From Brevibacillus_H sp041920465 (GTDB lineage: Bacteria > Bacillota > Bacilli > Brevibacillales > Brevibacillaceae): a stretch of DNA of 64,000 nt. Positions 17,644 through 25,999 of this stretch are shown piece by piece (positions within the stretch are counted from its first letter, which is position 1; each line of letters begins with the position of its first letter). The DNA is taken from assembly GCA_041920465.1 (NCBI GenBank), contig JBHGXW010000009.1, positions 1 to 64,000 on the forward strand. Reading direction: 5' to 3'. A model generated the notes under the pieces. That model was not told where the DNA came from, searched no databases, and was given only the letters and a program-made list of their open reading frames with translations. The position numbers were made by a program, and so were the translations under genes.

Positions 17644-17722
17644 GTAAGTTCACACCTCTTCTTCTTTCATGTATCCCCTCATTATACCCAAGCGCAGATT
17701 GGCTCGTAAAGAAAGCCTGTGT

Positions 17723-18184
17723 TTACAGAGGTTCCAGCCTGAGCTTGCCGCGGCACTTCCCGCAAACATAACGGGCAGGGTTCATTTTCCGCTTCCTGTT
17801 ATAGGATAAACCACATTCGGTACAAACCAATCGGTACCGATACGGCAGACTTTGTTTCTTTTTGCTTGAGCTTAGCCGCTGGCAGTAGCGTGTCCCGCCC
17901 ACTTGTTGCAGAAGTGCTTTAAACTCGGCGTCTTTATGCTTATACCCCCGGCCTTCCAAATGCAAATGGTAGTGGCACAGCTCATGCTTGATAATGCCGA
18001 TTAATTCTTGCTCCCCATGTTCCTGGTAATGCAGCGGATTAAACTCCAAATCATGTGTTCGCAAAAGGTACCGGCCACCCGTTGTCCTCAATCTGGGATT
18101 AAATCTGGCCCGGTGGCGAAAAGGCTTCAAAAAAAAGGATTCTGATATTTTCTCCACCATACGCTGCAGTTCTTGTTCCGTCAT
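17723..18184 (-). CDS. SprT-family zinc protein (YdcK-like)
   Basis: A 153-aa SprT-like protein. The putative zinc-metalloprotease motif KHELCHYHLHLEGRG lies near residue 66. A C-terminal zinc ribbon has Cys pairs (CTECG near 120 and CGKCRGKL near 141). It matches B. subtilis YdcK in order, next to cmpA and tex. Cellular function in Bacillales is not established to my knowledge. AAAGGAG is about 14 nt from the ATG, further than usual. Confidence 0.9.
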   Translation of the reverse strand: MTEQELQRMVEKISESFFLKPFRHRARFNPRLRTTGGRYLLRTHDLEFNPLHYQEHGEQELIGIIKHELCHYHLHLEGRGYKHKDAEFKALLQQVGGTRYCQRLSSSKKKQSLPYRYRLVCTECGLSYNRKRKMNPARYVCGKCRGKLRLEPL

Positions 18185-18320
18185 AATCGCAAGAAAACTC
18201 CTTTCGCCTGCGTTTAAAGACGTATCTTCCCCGAAACAATGCTTGAATTCACTTTGAAGGATACGCTACACTTGTCCATGAAAGCAATAGGCTTGCACAC
18301 TTTTTATCTGGGAGGAAGCC

Positions 18321-18659
18321 ATGCGTTATCTTTTGTTACAAGAAACAGACAAGCTGTTGTTTGTCTCCTTGCCGGAAACTCATATGTATCAATTGGTGGC
18401 TTTATTAAAACGGCTTCATAAGGAAATTGACAAATTAACGATTGCCAATCGTCCGACACTGCCGACGGTAATTGCTGAATGCAAAGAATTGGAGCTGTTA
18501 TCTTCGGCATATACGATTACGGAAGGCATCACCTATGTAGGAGATCTGGAGAAGCAATTTGCCCGCCTGCAAGAAACGCAATACCCGCTCATCTCCCTCT
18601 TAACGGAGATTCGCGCATTATTGGCCCAATTGGAACACTTGCAAGAAGAAGGCGAATAA
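18321..18659 (+). CDS. Small hypothetical protein, helical
   Basis: Not recognised. The 112-aa product starts MRYLLLQETDKLLFVSLPETHMY and is mostly predicted helical, with a leucine-rich C-terminus (LLTEIRALLAQLEHLQEEGE). It has no signal peptide, cysteine or catalytic motif. A strong RBS (GGAGG, 5 nt) supports translation. It lies on the plus strand just upstream of cmpA, between sprT and tex, and may be co-transcribed with cmpA; a sporulation role is only a guess from position. Confidence 0.7.
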   Translation: MRYLLLQETDKLLFVSLPETHMYQLVALLKRLHKEIDKLTIANRPTLPTVIAECKELELLSSAYTITEGITYVGDLEKQFARLQETQYPLISLLTEIRALLAQLEHLQEEGE

Positions 18660-18736
18660 TTCATCCCGTTAGACAGGTACCTCCACCTCTTTCTTCACAT
18701 AAACTGCTTAAGAGGAATAGGCCAGGAGGTGTCTTC

Positions 18737-18862
18737 ATGCCGCAATGGATGCGCAAACAGCTTCAGCGCGCTTTCTTTGGCAAGGATATTCGCCAAATTC
18801 GCTTACTTAACAGTTGCTGGTTCTTATACTTAGAAAAGCACGGCAGCCGTCCACAAGATTAA
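18737..18862 (+). CDS. cmpA: Cortex morphogenetic protein CmpA
   Basis: A 41-aa protein beginning MPQWMRKQLQRAFFGKD and continuing IRQIRLLNSCWFLYL. It closely resembles B. subtilis CmpA (about 37 aa), which promotes ClpXP-dependent degradation of SpoIVA in cells with faulty spore coat and so acts as a quality-control factor for cortex assembly. The position between sprT and tex is the same as in B. subtilis. AGGAGGTG sits 5 nt before the ATG. Confidence 0.92.
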   Translation: MPQWMRKQLQRAFFGKDIRQIRLLNSCWFLYLEKHGSRPQD

Positions 18863-18878
18863 GGACGGCTACTTTTTT
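18845..18878 (+). terminator. cmpA terminator overlapping the stop codon
   Basis: AGCCGTCC (18845-18852) and GGACGGCT (18863-18870) form a perfect 8-bp stem followed by ACTTTTTTT. The cmpA stop codon (18860-18862) lies in the loop. Confidence 0.9.
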
Positions 18879-18885
18879 TGGTTTT

Positions 18886-21042
18886 TTACTCAGGCGGGAT
18901 CATCGTGAGCCCGACCCGCTGTCTCTTCTCATCAATCTCCATTACCCAAACGTCAACAATTTCTCCCACGGAAACCACGTCGAGAGGATGCTTGACGAAG
19001 CCTTTGCGCAGTTGAGAGATGTGGATCAGCCCGTCATTTTTGAGGCCAATATCGACGAATGCACCAAAATCGACCACGTTGCGAATCGTTCCTTGCAGTT
19101 TCATTCCTGTGACCAGGTCGCTCAGTTTAAGCACATCCTTGTGCAGGAGAGGTTTCGGCAGTTCATCGCGCGGATCTCGGCCCGGACGCAACAAGCTCTC
19201 GACGATGTCTTTCAACGTGGGTTCCCCGATGCCAATCTGCTCCGCTGTTTTGGCTATATCGATTCGGGACAAGCGTTCCTTGCACATCTCCGTCCCGATT
19301 TCCTCCGGACGAATACCCAACGTTTGCAGCAGCTGGTATGTCGCATCATATGATTCGGGGTGGATGGGCGTCTTGTCCAGCGGGTTATCCCCGTCAACAA
19401 TCCGCAAAAAGCCGATGCATTGCTCATACGTTTTGGCGCCAAGACGCGGCACCTTTTTCAACTGCTGGCGGTTGGTGAATTTGCCCAGTTCCTCCCGCTG
19501 CTTCACAATATTGGCCGCAACCTGTTTGCTGATGCCTGATACGTATTGCAGCAAAGAAGAAGAAGCCGTGTTTACATCTACCCCTACGTGGTTTACCACT
19601 GATTCAACGACAAACTGCAGACTCTCGGACAACTTCGCCTGCGACACGTCATGCTGGTACTGTCCTACCCCAACGGATTTGGGATCGATCTTCACCAATT
19701 CGGCTAACGGATCTTGCAGGCGGCGGGCAATCGAAATCGCGCTTCGCTCCGCAACATCCAGCTCAGGGAATTCTTCTTTGGCCAGAGCGGATGCCGAATA
19801 AACGGAAGCCCCCGCTTCATTCACGATAATATAGAAAACCTCTTGCTTTACTTCCTTCAACACATCGGCGATAAATTGCTCCGTTTCCCGCGAAGCCGTC
19901 CCGTTGCCTATCGCAATAACTTCGATGCCGTAAGTGGCAATCAACTCCTTCACCTTGGCCGCTGCTTCCGCCACCTTATTCTGCGGCGGAGTCGGGTATA
20001 TGACGGATACGTGCAGCATTTTGCCCGTTTCATCGACAACCGCCAGCTTGCAGCCTGTCCGGTACGCGGGGTCAACGCCAAGTACCATTTTCCCCTTAAG
20101 AGGGGGCTGCAGCAGCAGATTCCGCAAATTCTCGGAAAAGATGTGAATGGCCCGCTCCTCTGCCGCTTCGGTCAAGTGGTTGCGAACCTCCCGCTCGATG
20201 GAAGGAGCAATCAAACGTTTATAGCTGTCCTCAATCGCCGTCTCCAGAATGGACTGAACCGTTGTCGCTTTGGTCAGGATTCTCCGCTGCAAATAGCGGA
20301 TAATTTCCTCTACCGGCGCCTCTATGGATACTTTGAGAATTCCCTCATTCTCTCCGCGGTTCATCGCGAGCACACGATGGGGAACTACCTTTTTGACAGG
20401 TTCGGAATAGGAGTAATACATTTGGTATACATTTTTTTCGTCTGCTTCCTGTTCCTTTTGTTCCGTCAACAAAACCCCTTTTTGGAAGGTTGCCTCCCGA
20501 ATCCATTTTCTGATGTCGGCATCGTCTGAAATTTGCTCGGCAATGATGTCCATTGCGCCCTGCAGAGCCTCTTCTGCTGTTTCCACACCTTTATCGGGAT
20601 TAATGAATTCTTTTGCTTTGTCGGCCGGGTCGATTTGTGCAGGAAGGCTTAACAGGAATTCTGCCAATGGCTCAAGTCCTTTTTCTTTGGCGACTGTTGC
20701 CCTTGTCCTGCGTTTTTGACGGTATGGGCGATATAAGTCTTCCACTTCCTGAAGCTTCGTTGCCGATTGTATCGCTTGCGCCAGTTCCTCCGTCAGCTTG
20801 CCCTGCTCTTCAATCAAGCGCAAGACTTCTTCTTTACGGACTGCCAAATTACGCAAATAGCGCACTCTCTCTTCAATGGCGCGAATTTGTGTTTCATCCA
20901 GCTGCCCAGTCATCTCTTTTCGGTACCGGGCGATAAACGGAACGGTATTCCCTTCGTCTAAGAGGGTTATGGTTTGTTCTACCTGATGCGGTTTTACCTG
21001 CAGTTCTTGCGCGATTGCGAGCGTCATTTGTTTTACATCCAT
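18886..21042 (-). CDS. tex: Tex-family RNA-binding protein (YdcI-like)
   Basis: A 718-aa cytoplasmic nucleic-acid-binding protein of the Tex/YqgF-HhH-S1 architecture. It has an N-terminal helical region, a YqgF/RNase-H-like domain (about 325-450, with LGVDPAYRTGCKLAVVD), tandem HhH motifs (about 490-560) and a C-terminal S1 domain (about 645-715, MKLQGTIRNVVDFGAFVDIG). Tex is implicated in transcription and in toxin gene expression in other bacteria. AGGAGG lies 8 nt before the ATG. Its place beside cmpA matches B. subtilis ydcI. Confidence 0.96.
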   Translation of the reverse strand: MDVKQMTLAIAQELQVKPHQVEQTITLLDEGNTVPFIARYRKEMTGQLDETQIRAIEERVRYLRNLAVRKEEVLRLIEEQGKLTEELAQAIQSATKLQEVEDLYRPYRQKRRTRATVAKEKGLEPLAEFLLSLPAQIDPADKAKEFINPDKGVETAEEALQGAMDIIAEQISDDADIRKWIREATFQKGVLLTEQKEQEADEKNVYQMYYSYSEPVKKVVPHRVLAMNRGENEGILKVSIEAPVEEIIRYLQRRILTKATTVQSILETAIEDSYKRLIAPSIEREVRNHLTEAAEERAIHIFSENLRNLLLQPPLKGKMVLGVDPAYRTGCKLAVVDETGKMLHVSVIYPTPPQNKVAEAAAKVKELIATYGIEVIAIGNGTASRETEQFIADVLKEVKQEVFYIIVNEAGASVYSASALAKEEFPELDVAERSAISIARRLQDPLAELVKIDPKSVGVGQYQHDVSQAKLSESLQFVVESVVNHVGVDVNTASSSLLQYVSGISKQVAANIVKQREELGKFTNRQQLKKVPRLGAKTYEQCIGFLRIVDGDNPLDKTPIHPESYDATYQLLQTLGIRPEEIGTEMCKERLSRIDIAKTAEQIGIGEPTLKDIVESLLRPGRDPRDELPKPLLHKDVLKLSDLVTGMKLQGTIRNVVDFGAFVDIGLKNDGLIHISQLRKGFVKHPLDVVSVGEIVDVWVMEIDEKRQRVGLTMIPPE

Positions 21043-21232
21043 CCGCTACTCCTCCTGGCAAAAAATATCTCTACAGGCCATTGTACCATAAAGGGCATGC
21101 GGCACAATTTTTCTATAGGAAATTCCTATGAATGCGATAAAATCTATATATTTTACTTATTTCCGTTCCTGACTTATGCTGTTTTTAGCTGAATTACAGG
21201 GGATGAATGGAAATCATCAAAGGGGTATTAAA

Positions 21233-21928
21233 ATGGGGAACGAACAAAATCATGTGAAAGTCAAATTTGATGAAATTGCTCGTAGCTATGATCAGCAGAG
21301 AAGAAAGCTGATTCCCTGCTTCGATGATTTTTATCATATTGCCGCATCCATCGCAGAAATCACTCACGATACACCAAACATCCTGGATTTGGGGGCTGGT
21401 ACCGGGCTTTTCTCCTCTTTACTTTTGGAAAAATACCCGAAGGCAAACGTAACACTGATTGATCTCTCCGAAAAAATGCTTGATGTTGCCAAAGCGAGAT
21501 TCCAGAACAAGCAAAATGTAAAATTCCTGATTGATGATTACACGAATTACGACTTTGGAGAGTCCTTCGATCTGGTGATCTCTTCTCTCTCCATTCACCA
21601 TCTGACAGATCCGGAGAAGAAAAAGTTATATCAAACTATTTTCTCTATCTTGAAAAGCAACGGCCTGTTTATAAATGCTGACCAGGTCCTCGGAAGCACC
21701 CCTTATCTTGATGCTCTTTATAAAAATGACTGGAAGAATAAAGTGGAAAACAGCGGACTAACCAGAGAAGAAATTCTCTCTGCTTATCAAAGAACAGAAT
21801 TGGATAGAATGGCCACTTTGCAGGATCAACTGAGCTGGCTTACAGAAATTGGTTTTGCCGATGTTGATTGCGTTTATAAATATTATAATTTCGTCGTACT
21901 GATGGGACGAAAAAAAGCGGCCAAGTAA
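21233..21928 (+). CDS. SAM-dependent class I methyltransferase
   Basis: A 231-aa protein with the Rossmann-type methyltransferase core: motif I ILDLGAGTGLFSSLLLEKYP near residue 49, VTLIDLSEKML next, and the acidic FDLVISSLSIHHLTD near 110. The substrate cannot be inferred. I start at the ATG preceded by AAAGGGG. It is more AT-rich than its neighbours and sits where rsbX would lie in B. subtilis, between sigB and tex, so it may have been acquired. Confidence 0.85.
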   Translation: MGNEQNHVKVKFDEIARSYDQQRRKLIPCFDDFYHIAASIAEITHDTPNILDLGAGTGLFSSLLLEKYPKANVTLIDLSEKMLDVAKARFQNKQNVKFLIDDYTNYDFGESFDLVISSLSIHHLTDPEKKKLYQTIFSILKSNGLFINADQVLGSTPYLDALYKNDWKNKVENSGLTREEILSAYQRTELDRMATLQDQLSWLTEIGFADVDCVYKYYNFVVLMGRKKAAK

Positions 21929-21938
21929 ATTGGCCGCT
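21916..21938. terminator. Shared hairpin between methyltransferase and sigB
   Basis: AGCGGCCAA (21916-21924) and TTGGCCGCT (21930-21938) form a 9-bp stem. T-rich tracts follow on both strands, so it can terminate the convergent methyltransferase and sigB transcripts. The methyltransferase stop codon lies in the loop. Confidence 0.85.
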
Positions 21939-21941
21939 CTT

Positions 21942-22727
21942 CTATTCTTTCGTAACAAGGCTCCCGTCCGCACGAAAGGCTTCCCGAAGTTTGTTCAGCG
22001 CTCTTCGCTGCAAGCGGGAAATATGCATTTGCGAAATCCCCAGTACATCTCCTGCTTGCTTCTGGCTAAGATTATCATAAAACGTAAGATAAATAACTTT
22101 TTTTTCACGTTCGTTAAGCACATCGAACACTTTGGAAATCGTCAATTCCTGATCAACCCGGTCAAATCCGCTGTCGGTTTTCCCGATCAGATCCAGCAAG
22201 GTTACCGTACTGCCATCTGAATCGGCTTCAATTTCGCTGTCTACCGAGAGCGAATGATAATTGCGGCCCATCTCCAGGGTTTCCAGCACTTCTTCCTCCG
22301 TTGCATTGACGTACTTTGCAATGTCAGCAACTTGGGGAGAACGCTGCAGTTGTACGGTTAGTTCGTCTATGGCTTTCTTGATCCGCGGACCCAGTTCCTT
22401 AATCCGTCTCGGTACGTGCACGCTCCACGTCTTGTCCCGCATGTACCGCTTGATTTCACCGACAATCGTGGGAATGGCGAAGCTTTCGAAACTTCTGTTG
22501 AAAGACGCATCATATCTTCTGAACGCCGCCAAGAGTCCGATCATGCCAACCTGCACCAAATCCTCCATCGATTCATGACCTCGTGCGAATTTGGACGCCA
22601 GCGATTCGACCAGATTCCGATAATGCTGGACAAGCTTGGTCTGGATTTCGTCCGAGTGGTGTTGGTTCAACTGCTCAATCAGGCCGTATACTTCATCTTT
22701 ACTCAGTCCGTGTTTGCGAGGATTCAT
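21942..22727 (-). CDS. sigB: RNA polymerase sigma factor SigB
   Basis: SigB is the general stress sigma factor. The 261-aa protein has region 2 (MEDLVQVGMIGLLAAFRRYD, then AIPTIVGEIKRYMRDKTWSV), region 3 (PRRIKELGPRIKKAI) and the region-4 helix-turn-helix (LSQKQAGDVLGISQMHISRL). I start at MNPRKHGL (22727), since GAGGTGG suits this ATG. It overlaps rsbW by 29 nt. SigB activity should be held by RsbW and released by dephosphorylated RsbV, both encoded upstream in the same operon. Confidence 0.96.
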   Translation of the reverse strand: MNPRKHGLSKDEVYGLIEQLNQHHSDEIQTKLVQHYRNLVESLASKFARGHESMEDLVQVGMIGLLAAFRRYDASFNRSFESFAIPTIVGEIKRYMRDKTWSVHVPRRIKELGPRIKKAIDELTVQLQRSPQVADIAKYVNATEEEVLETLEMGRNYHSLSVDSEIEADSDGSTVTLLDLIGKTDSGFDRVDQELTISKVFDVLNEREKKVIYLTFYDNLSQKQAGDVLGISQMHISRLQRRALNKLREAFRADGSLVTKE

Positions 22728-23178
22728 CATAGGCCACCTCATCCCGCTGCACGTACTTGGTCATTTCTACGATAACTCCGTCTTCTGTACTGATCTTTAC
22801 GTGATCCATCAAGGTATGGATCAGATAAAGCCCCAGCCCGCCTTCCGACAGTTCCTCGATTTCTTTGGATGTGTCAAGAGGAGCCAAATGAATGGAAGTC
22901 TCATCAAAGCTTTTGCCGCTGTCAATCACCTGGATAACCAGACGGTCATCCAAGATGGTACAACGAATCGCATATGTTCCCTGATGGCCCTCCTCGTAAG
23001 CATGTCGAACGGAATTGGTGCATGCTTCGGCAACAGCCAGTTTGATATCCTCTATTTCGTCATAGGCAAATCCTGCCCGATTCGCCACTCCGGAGATCAA
23101 CAGGCGGGCGATTCCGATATATTCCTCTTCCGCCGGTAAAGTCAGCTCAATCGTCTTTTCCGCTTTGCCTGCGCTCAT
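22699..23178 (-). CDS. rsbW: Anti-sigma-B factor / serine kinase RsbW
   Basis: RsbW binds SigB and phosphorylates RsbV. The 159-aa GHKL-type kinase has the N-box-like KLAVAEACTNSVRHAYEEG near residue 46 and the G-box GGLGLYLIHTLMDHV near 112. Its ATG overlaps the rsbV stop codon (TAATG), and its 3' end overlaps sigB, giving tight translational coupling. Confidence 0.96.
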   Translation of the reverse strand: MSAGKAEKTIELTLPAEEEYIGIARLLISGVANRAGFAYDEIEDIKLAVAEACTNSVRHAYEEGHQGTYAIRCTILDDRLVIQVIDSGKSFDETSIHLAPLDTSKEIEELSEGGLGLYLIHTLMDHVKISTEDGVIVEMTKYVQRDEVAYDESSQTRTE

Positions 23179-23510
23179 TATGCCCTCTCTCCTTTTATCG
23201 GCTCAACCGAGATGACTTCCGCCAGACCTGTAATTTTGAATAGGCGTTCGATTCGAGGAGGGACATTTTTCAGCATCAGCCGGTTTCCAGTCGACTTGCA
23301 TGCTTTCAATGCGCCAATAATGACCCCAACCCCGGTGCTGTCCATGTAAGCCACTTCTGCTACATCAAGAGAGATTGTTTTCCCTGTTGCTCCTTGTATA
23401 AGCGGCAGCAGTTTGTCTTTTAACTGGGAAGCGGCGAAAGCATCCACTTCTCCGCCAACGAACAGCACGATCTCGTCCTCGGTATACTCTGTGTGAAGTG
23501 ACAAATTCAT
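23178..23510 (-). CDS. rsbV: Anti-anti-sigma factor RsbV
   Basis: RsbV is a STAS-domain protein that sequesters RsbW when unphosphorylated. The 110-aa product carries the phosphorylatable serine in YMDSTGVGVIIGALKAC (about residue 56). Start at 23510 with AGGAGG 7 nt upstream; a reading from 23528 would include the SD. Confidence 0.96.
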   Translation of the reverse strand: MNLSLHTEYTEDEIVLFVGGEVDAFAASQLKDKLLPLIQGATGKTISLDVAEVAYMDSTGVGVIIGALKACKSTGNRLMLKNVPPRIERLFKITGLAEVISVEPIKGERA

Positions 23511-23524
23511 TTCTTTTCCTCCTA

Positions 23525-24526
23525 TCAAACCCTGCGCAGCATGATCATTGTATAATCGTCAGGCAGTTCAAAATTCGAAATTTGCAACAATTTTTGATAA
23601 AGATGTTCCACAATGACTTGTGCGGGACTGTCAATCTTTTCGCGGATATAGGCTACAAGGTCTTCTCTTTGCAGAAAGGTGTTGCCAATCCTGCGCTCTG
23701 TCACCCCGTCGGTTAAAAGAATCAGAATGTCTCCCGGGTTAAGCTCTACTTCATACTCCTGGTAATTTGCTTCTTCGAAAACTCCCAATGCCAAGCCTTG
23801 CCCTTCGAGATCATAAAAGGCTGATTCAGACGAACGGTACAAAAATCCTGGTTCATGGCCGGCAACCGCGTAACGGAAGGAGTGTTTCTCTTGATTATAT
23901 CGGCCGAACAGCATCGTGATAAACATGCTGGGATCTATGTTTCGCCCAACGATGTTGTTTAAATAGCGAAGCATGACCGAGGGGCTGATTTGAGCCATTG
24001 TCAAGCTGTCCATGCCGTATTTGATCATCGACATGCAAAGTGCAGCCGATACCCCTTTTCCGACGATGTCCGCAATGGCTACGCTAAAATCACCGTCGTT
24101 GTGCTGCAAGAAATTATAATAATCTCCGCTCATTTTCTTGGCAGGCACACTGATCAGGCCGATTTCCACATCCGGGACAGACGGAAGCGTTTGGGGAAGA
24201 AAGGTTTGCTGCATCGTCGCCGCCACTTCCATCTCTTTTTCCAACTGTCTCTGCTTGTTTCGAAGCGAACGATACTCCCGGTATGCATTGCCGTACTCAA
24301 ACATCACTTCGATTAACAGTTGAAACGAATCCTGGACGAATTCCGGCACTTCCTTGATTTGTTGAAGCGCATGCAAGTGGAGGTCTATCACGTCTTCAGG
24401 CGCCACATCATGAGTAAAGAACCATTTGCTTAACTGCTGGCCAAAGTAAAGCTGATCCTCTCCCCTGCCTTGAAGGTACGCCTGCAAGAGCTCCTCGTAT
24501 TGCTTGCCCAGTTGTTGACGGACCAT
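23525..24526 (-). CDS. rsbU: PP2C-type phosphatase RsbU
   Basis: RsbU dephosphorylates RsbV-P when activated by RsbT. The 333-aa protein has an N-terminal helical RsbT-binding region (about 1-85), a short coiled linker with EMEVAATMQQTFLP and a SpoIIE/PP2C phosphatase domain (about 125-333). Metal-binding aspartates are visible in SGDYYNF and IADIVGKGVSAA, and in LLTDGVTERR. It follows rsbT by 3 nt. Confidence 0.94.
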   Translation of the reverse strand: MVRQQLGKQYEELLQAYLQGRGEDQLYFGQQLSKWFFTHDVAPEDVIDLHLHALQQIKEVPEFVQDSFQLLIEVMFEYGNAYREYRSLRNKQRQLEKEMEVAATMQQTFLPQTLPSVPDVEIGLISVPAKKMSGDYYNFLQHNDGDFSVAIADIVGKGVSAALCMSMIKYGMDSLTMAQISPSVMLRYLNNIVGRNIDPSMFITMLFGRYNQEKHSFRYAVAGHEPGFLYRSSESAFYDLEGQGLALGVFEEANYQEYEVELNPGDILILLTDGVTERRIGNTFLQREDLVAYIREKIDSPAQVIVEHLYQKLLQISNFELPDDYTMIMLRRV

Positions 24527-24529
24527 TTT

Positions 24530-24937
24530 CTACTTCTCCCTTCTCCACTTCACTATGGATACATACGTTCCTTCCCCGAGGCTGCTCTCTATATGAAACT
24601 CGTCCATCAAACGCTTCACGCCTGGTAATCCTGCCCCTAATCCGCCCGATGTGGAGAAACCATCCTCCATCGCTTGCCGGAGATCACGAATGCCCGGCCC
24701 TTGATCTTTGGCCTGGATGCGAAGCCCCAATACTCCGTCTTGTTCAACGGTATCAATGCAAATCATTCCTTCCCCGGCATACAAGAATATATTACGCGCT
24801 AATTCAGAGATCGCCGTTGCAATCCGTGACTGAACCATATTGCCAAACTGAAGTTCTTTTGCGATATTTCTGCCAATATGTCTTGCCGTTACGATATCTT
24901 GTTCCATGTGAATTTTGATGCATACCGGCATGTCCAT
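24530..24937 (-). CDS. rsbT: Serine kinase RsbT, switch protein of the sigma-B pathway
   Basis: RsbT in B. subtilis is held by the RsbR/RsbS stressosome and, when freed, activates RsbU. The 135-aa GHKL protein has SRIATAISELARNIFLYAG near residue 45 and DQGPGI with GLGAGLPGVKRLMDE near 100. I start at MDMPVCIKI (24937; GGGAG 9 nt upstream). Its partners RsbR and RsbS are not encoded here: the next gene upstream is endoA, about 220 nt away. Confidence 0.93.
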   Translation of the reverse strand: MDMPVCIKIHMEQDIVTARHIGRNIAKELQFGNMVQSRIATAISELARNIFLYAGEGMICIDTVEQDGVLGLRIQAKDQGPGIRDLRQAMEDGFSTSGGLGAGLPGVKRLMDEFHIESSLGEGTYVSIVKWRREK

Positions 24938-24978
24938 TGGGTGGGACTCCCTTCGCAAAACGATGTGTCTAAGCAAAT

Positions 24979-25003
24979 ATACCTTACGTATACAGCCTTG
25001 AAT
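24979..25003 (-). promoter_or_regulatory. Candidate sigma-B promoter before rsbT
   Basis: On the minus strand ATTCAA (24998-25003) and AGGTAT (24979-24984) are 13 bp apart. This compares with the sigma-B consensus GTTTAA and GGGTAT at 12-15 bp. The -35 has two mismatches and the -10 has one. Autoregulation of the sigB operon is known in B. subtilis; here it is only suggested. Confidence 0.3.
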
Positions 25004-25114
25004 CGTGTCTAAATTTGTCTACTAATCTTTTAAAAATAAATTCGCTGTAGAAGCGCATAAATCCTGCCGAAAAGAATAGTTGGAAAATATCCAGAATCGG
25101 CTGAACAGCAAAAA

Positions 25115-25146
25115 ACCCACCGAAATCTTTGTCGACTCAGGTGGGT
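25115..25146 (-). terminator. endoA terminator
   Basis: ACCCACC and GGTGGGT form a 7-bp stem, followed on the minus strand by TTTTTT. It separates the alr-endoAI-endoA side from the rsbT operon, implying a separate promoter for rsbT. Confidence 0.8.
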
Positions 25147-25157
25147 GTTTCAAGCAA

Positions 25158-25508
25158 TTAAAAATCAATTAAGCCCAAACTAATCTGTAAGGATTCATTA
25201 ACCCGTTCCATCATTTCATCATCCAGATGGGTTATCTTGTCAGTCAGACGCTGCTTATCAATGGTCCGTATTTGTTCCAGAAGGATAACTGAATCTCGAT
25301 CAAAGCCATACATCTTGGCATTAATTTCAACATGTGTCGGCAACTTTGCCTTTTGGATTTGCGCCGTGATGGCGGCGACGATGACCGTCGGACTAAATCG
25401 GTTACCTATGTCGTTTTGGATCACTAAAACAGGTCTTACTCCCCCTTGTTCAGATCCAACCACAGGGGAGAGGTCCGCAAAAAAAACATCGCCACGTTTG
25501 ACAATCAC
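25158..25508 (-). CDS. ndoA: Endoribonuclease toxin EndoA (MazF family)
   Basis: EndoA cleaves mRNA at UACAU in B. subtilis and is neutralised by EndoAI. The 116-aa protein opens MIVKRGDVFFADLSPVVGSEQGG and has the conserved RPVLVIQNDIGN and THVEI that form the active site. It begins 3 nt after the antitoxin gene. The toxin appears intact and full length. Position between alr and rsbT matches B. subtilis ndoA. Confidence 0.97.
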   Translation of the reverse strand: MIVKRGDVFFADLSPVVGSEQGGVRPVLVIQNDIGNRFSPTVIVAAITAQIQKAKLPTHVEINAKMYGFDRDSVILLEQIRTIDKQRLTDKITHLDDEMMERVNESLQISLGLIDF

Positions 25509-25511
25509 CGG

Positions 25512-25790
25512 CTACACCCCGCTAACTAAGCGGTCCAAAGTAAGGTCTGCTTCTTCTTCAGCGCCAAATGCCTCCGATGCCATGTTTAGATTAATTTTTG
25601 CCATTTCCATGTAGCCCTTTTGCATGGTTTCGCGAATAAAACGCTTTTTGCGCTCCTTGAGATATAAGCTCATCGCTTGTCGAATCAATTCACTGCGATT
25701 TGATTTTTCCTTCTCCACTACCCCGTCCACTTCTTGTAATAAGTGTTGTGGCAGGCTGATCATGATACGCTTCGTATTTGTCTTAGACAA
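25512..25790 (-). CDS. ndoAI: Antitoxin EndoAI (ribbon-helix-helix)
   Basis: A 92-aa antitoxin with an N-terminal ribbon-helix-helix (KRIMISLPQHLLQEVDGVV, then EKSNRSELIRQAMSLYL) and a C-terminal toxin-binding tail. The start is TTG (25788-25790) with GGAGG 9 nt upstream. It precedes ndoA, as is usual for antitoxin-toxin operons. Confidence 0.95.
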   Translation of the reverse strand: MSKTNTKRIMISLPQHLLQEVDGVVEKEKSNRSELIRQAMSLYLKERKKRFIRETMQKGYMEMAKINLNMASEAFGAEEEADLTLDRLVSGV

Positions 25791-25999
25791 GACGTTCCAC
25801 CTCCAACCGCTGACCGTACATCCTAGAATTACAAGATTGACCGTTATCCACTAATAACAATACCATTATGTCGAACCATCTACAAAAATATACCTATTTT
25901 CGTAAATTGTAAGAGAAACTTTGTCTGTTTTTGTGACGCACTATCTTAAATTTATTCGCGCTTCTTATCAAAATTCCTGCTTACCGTAAGAGTAACATA

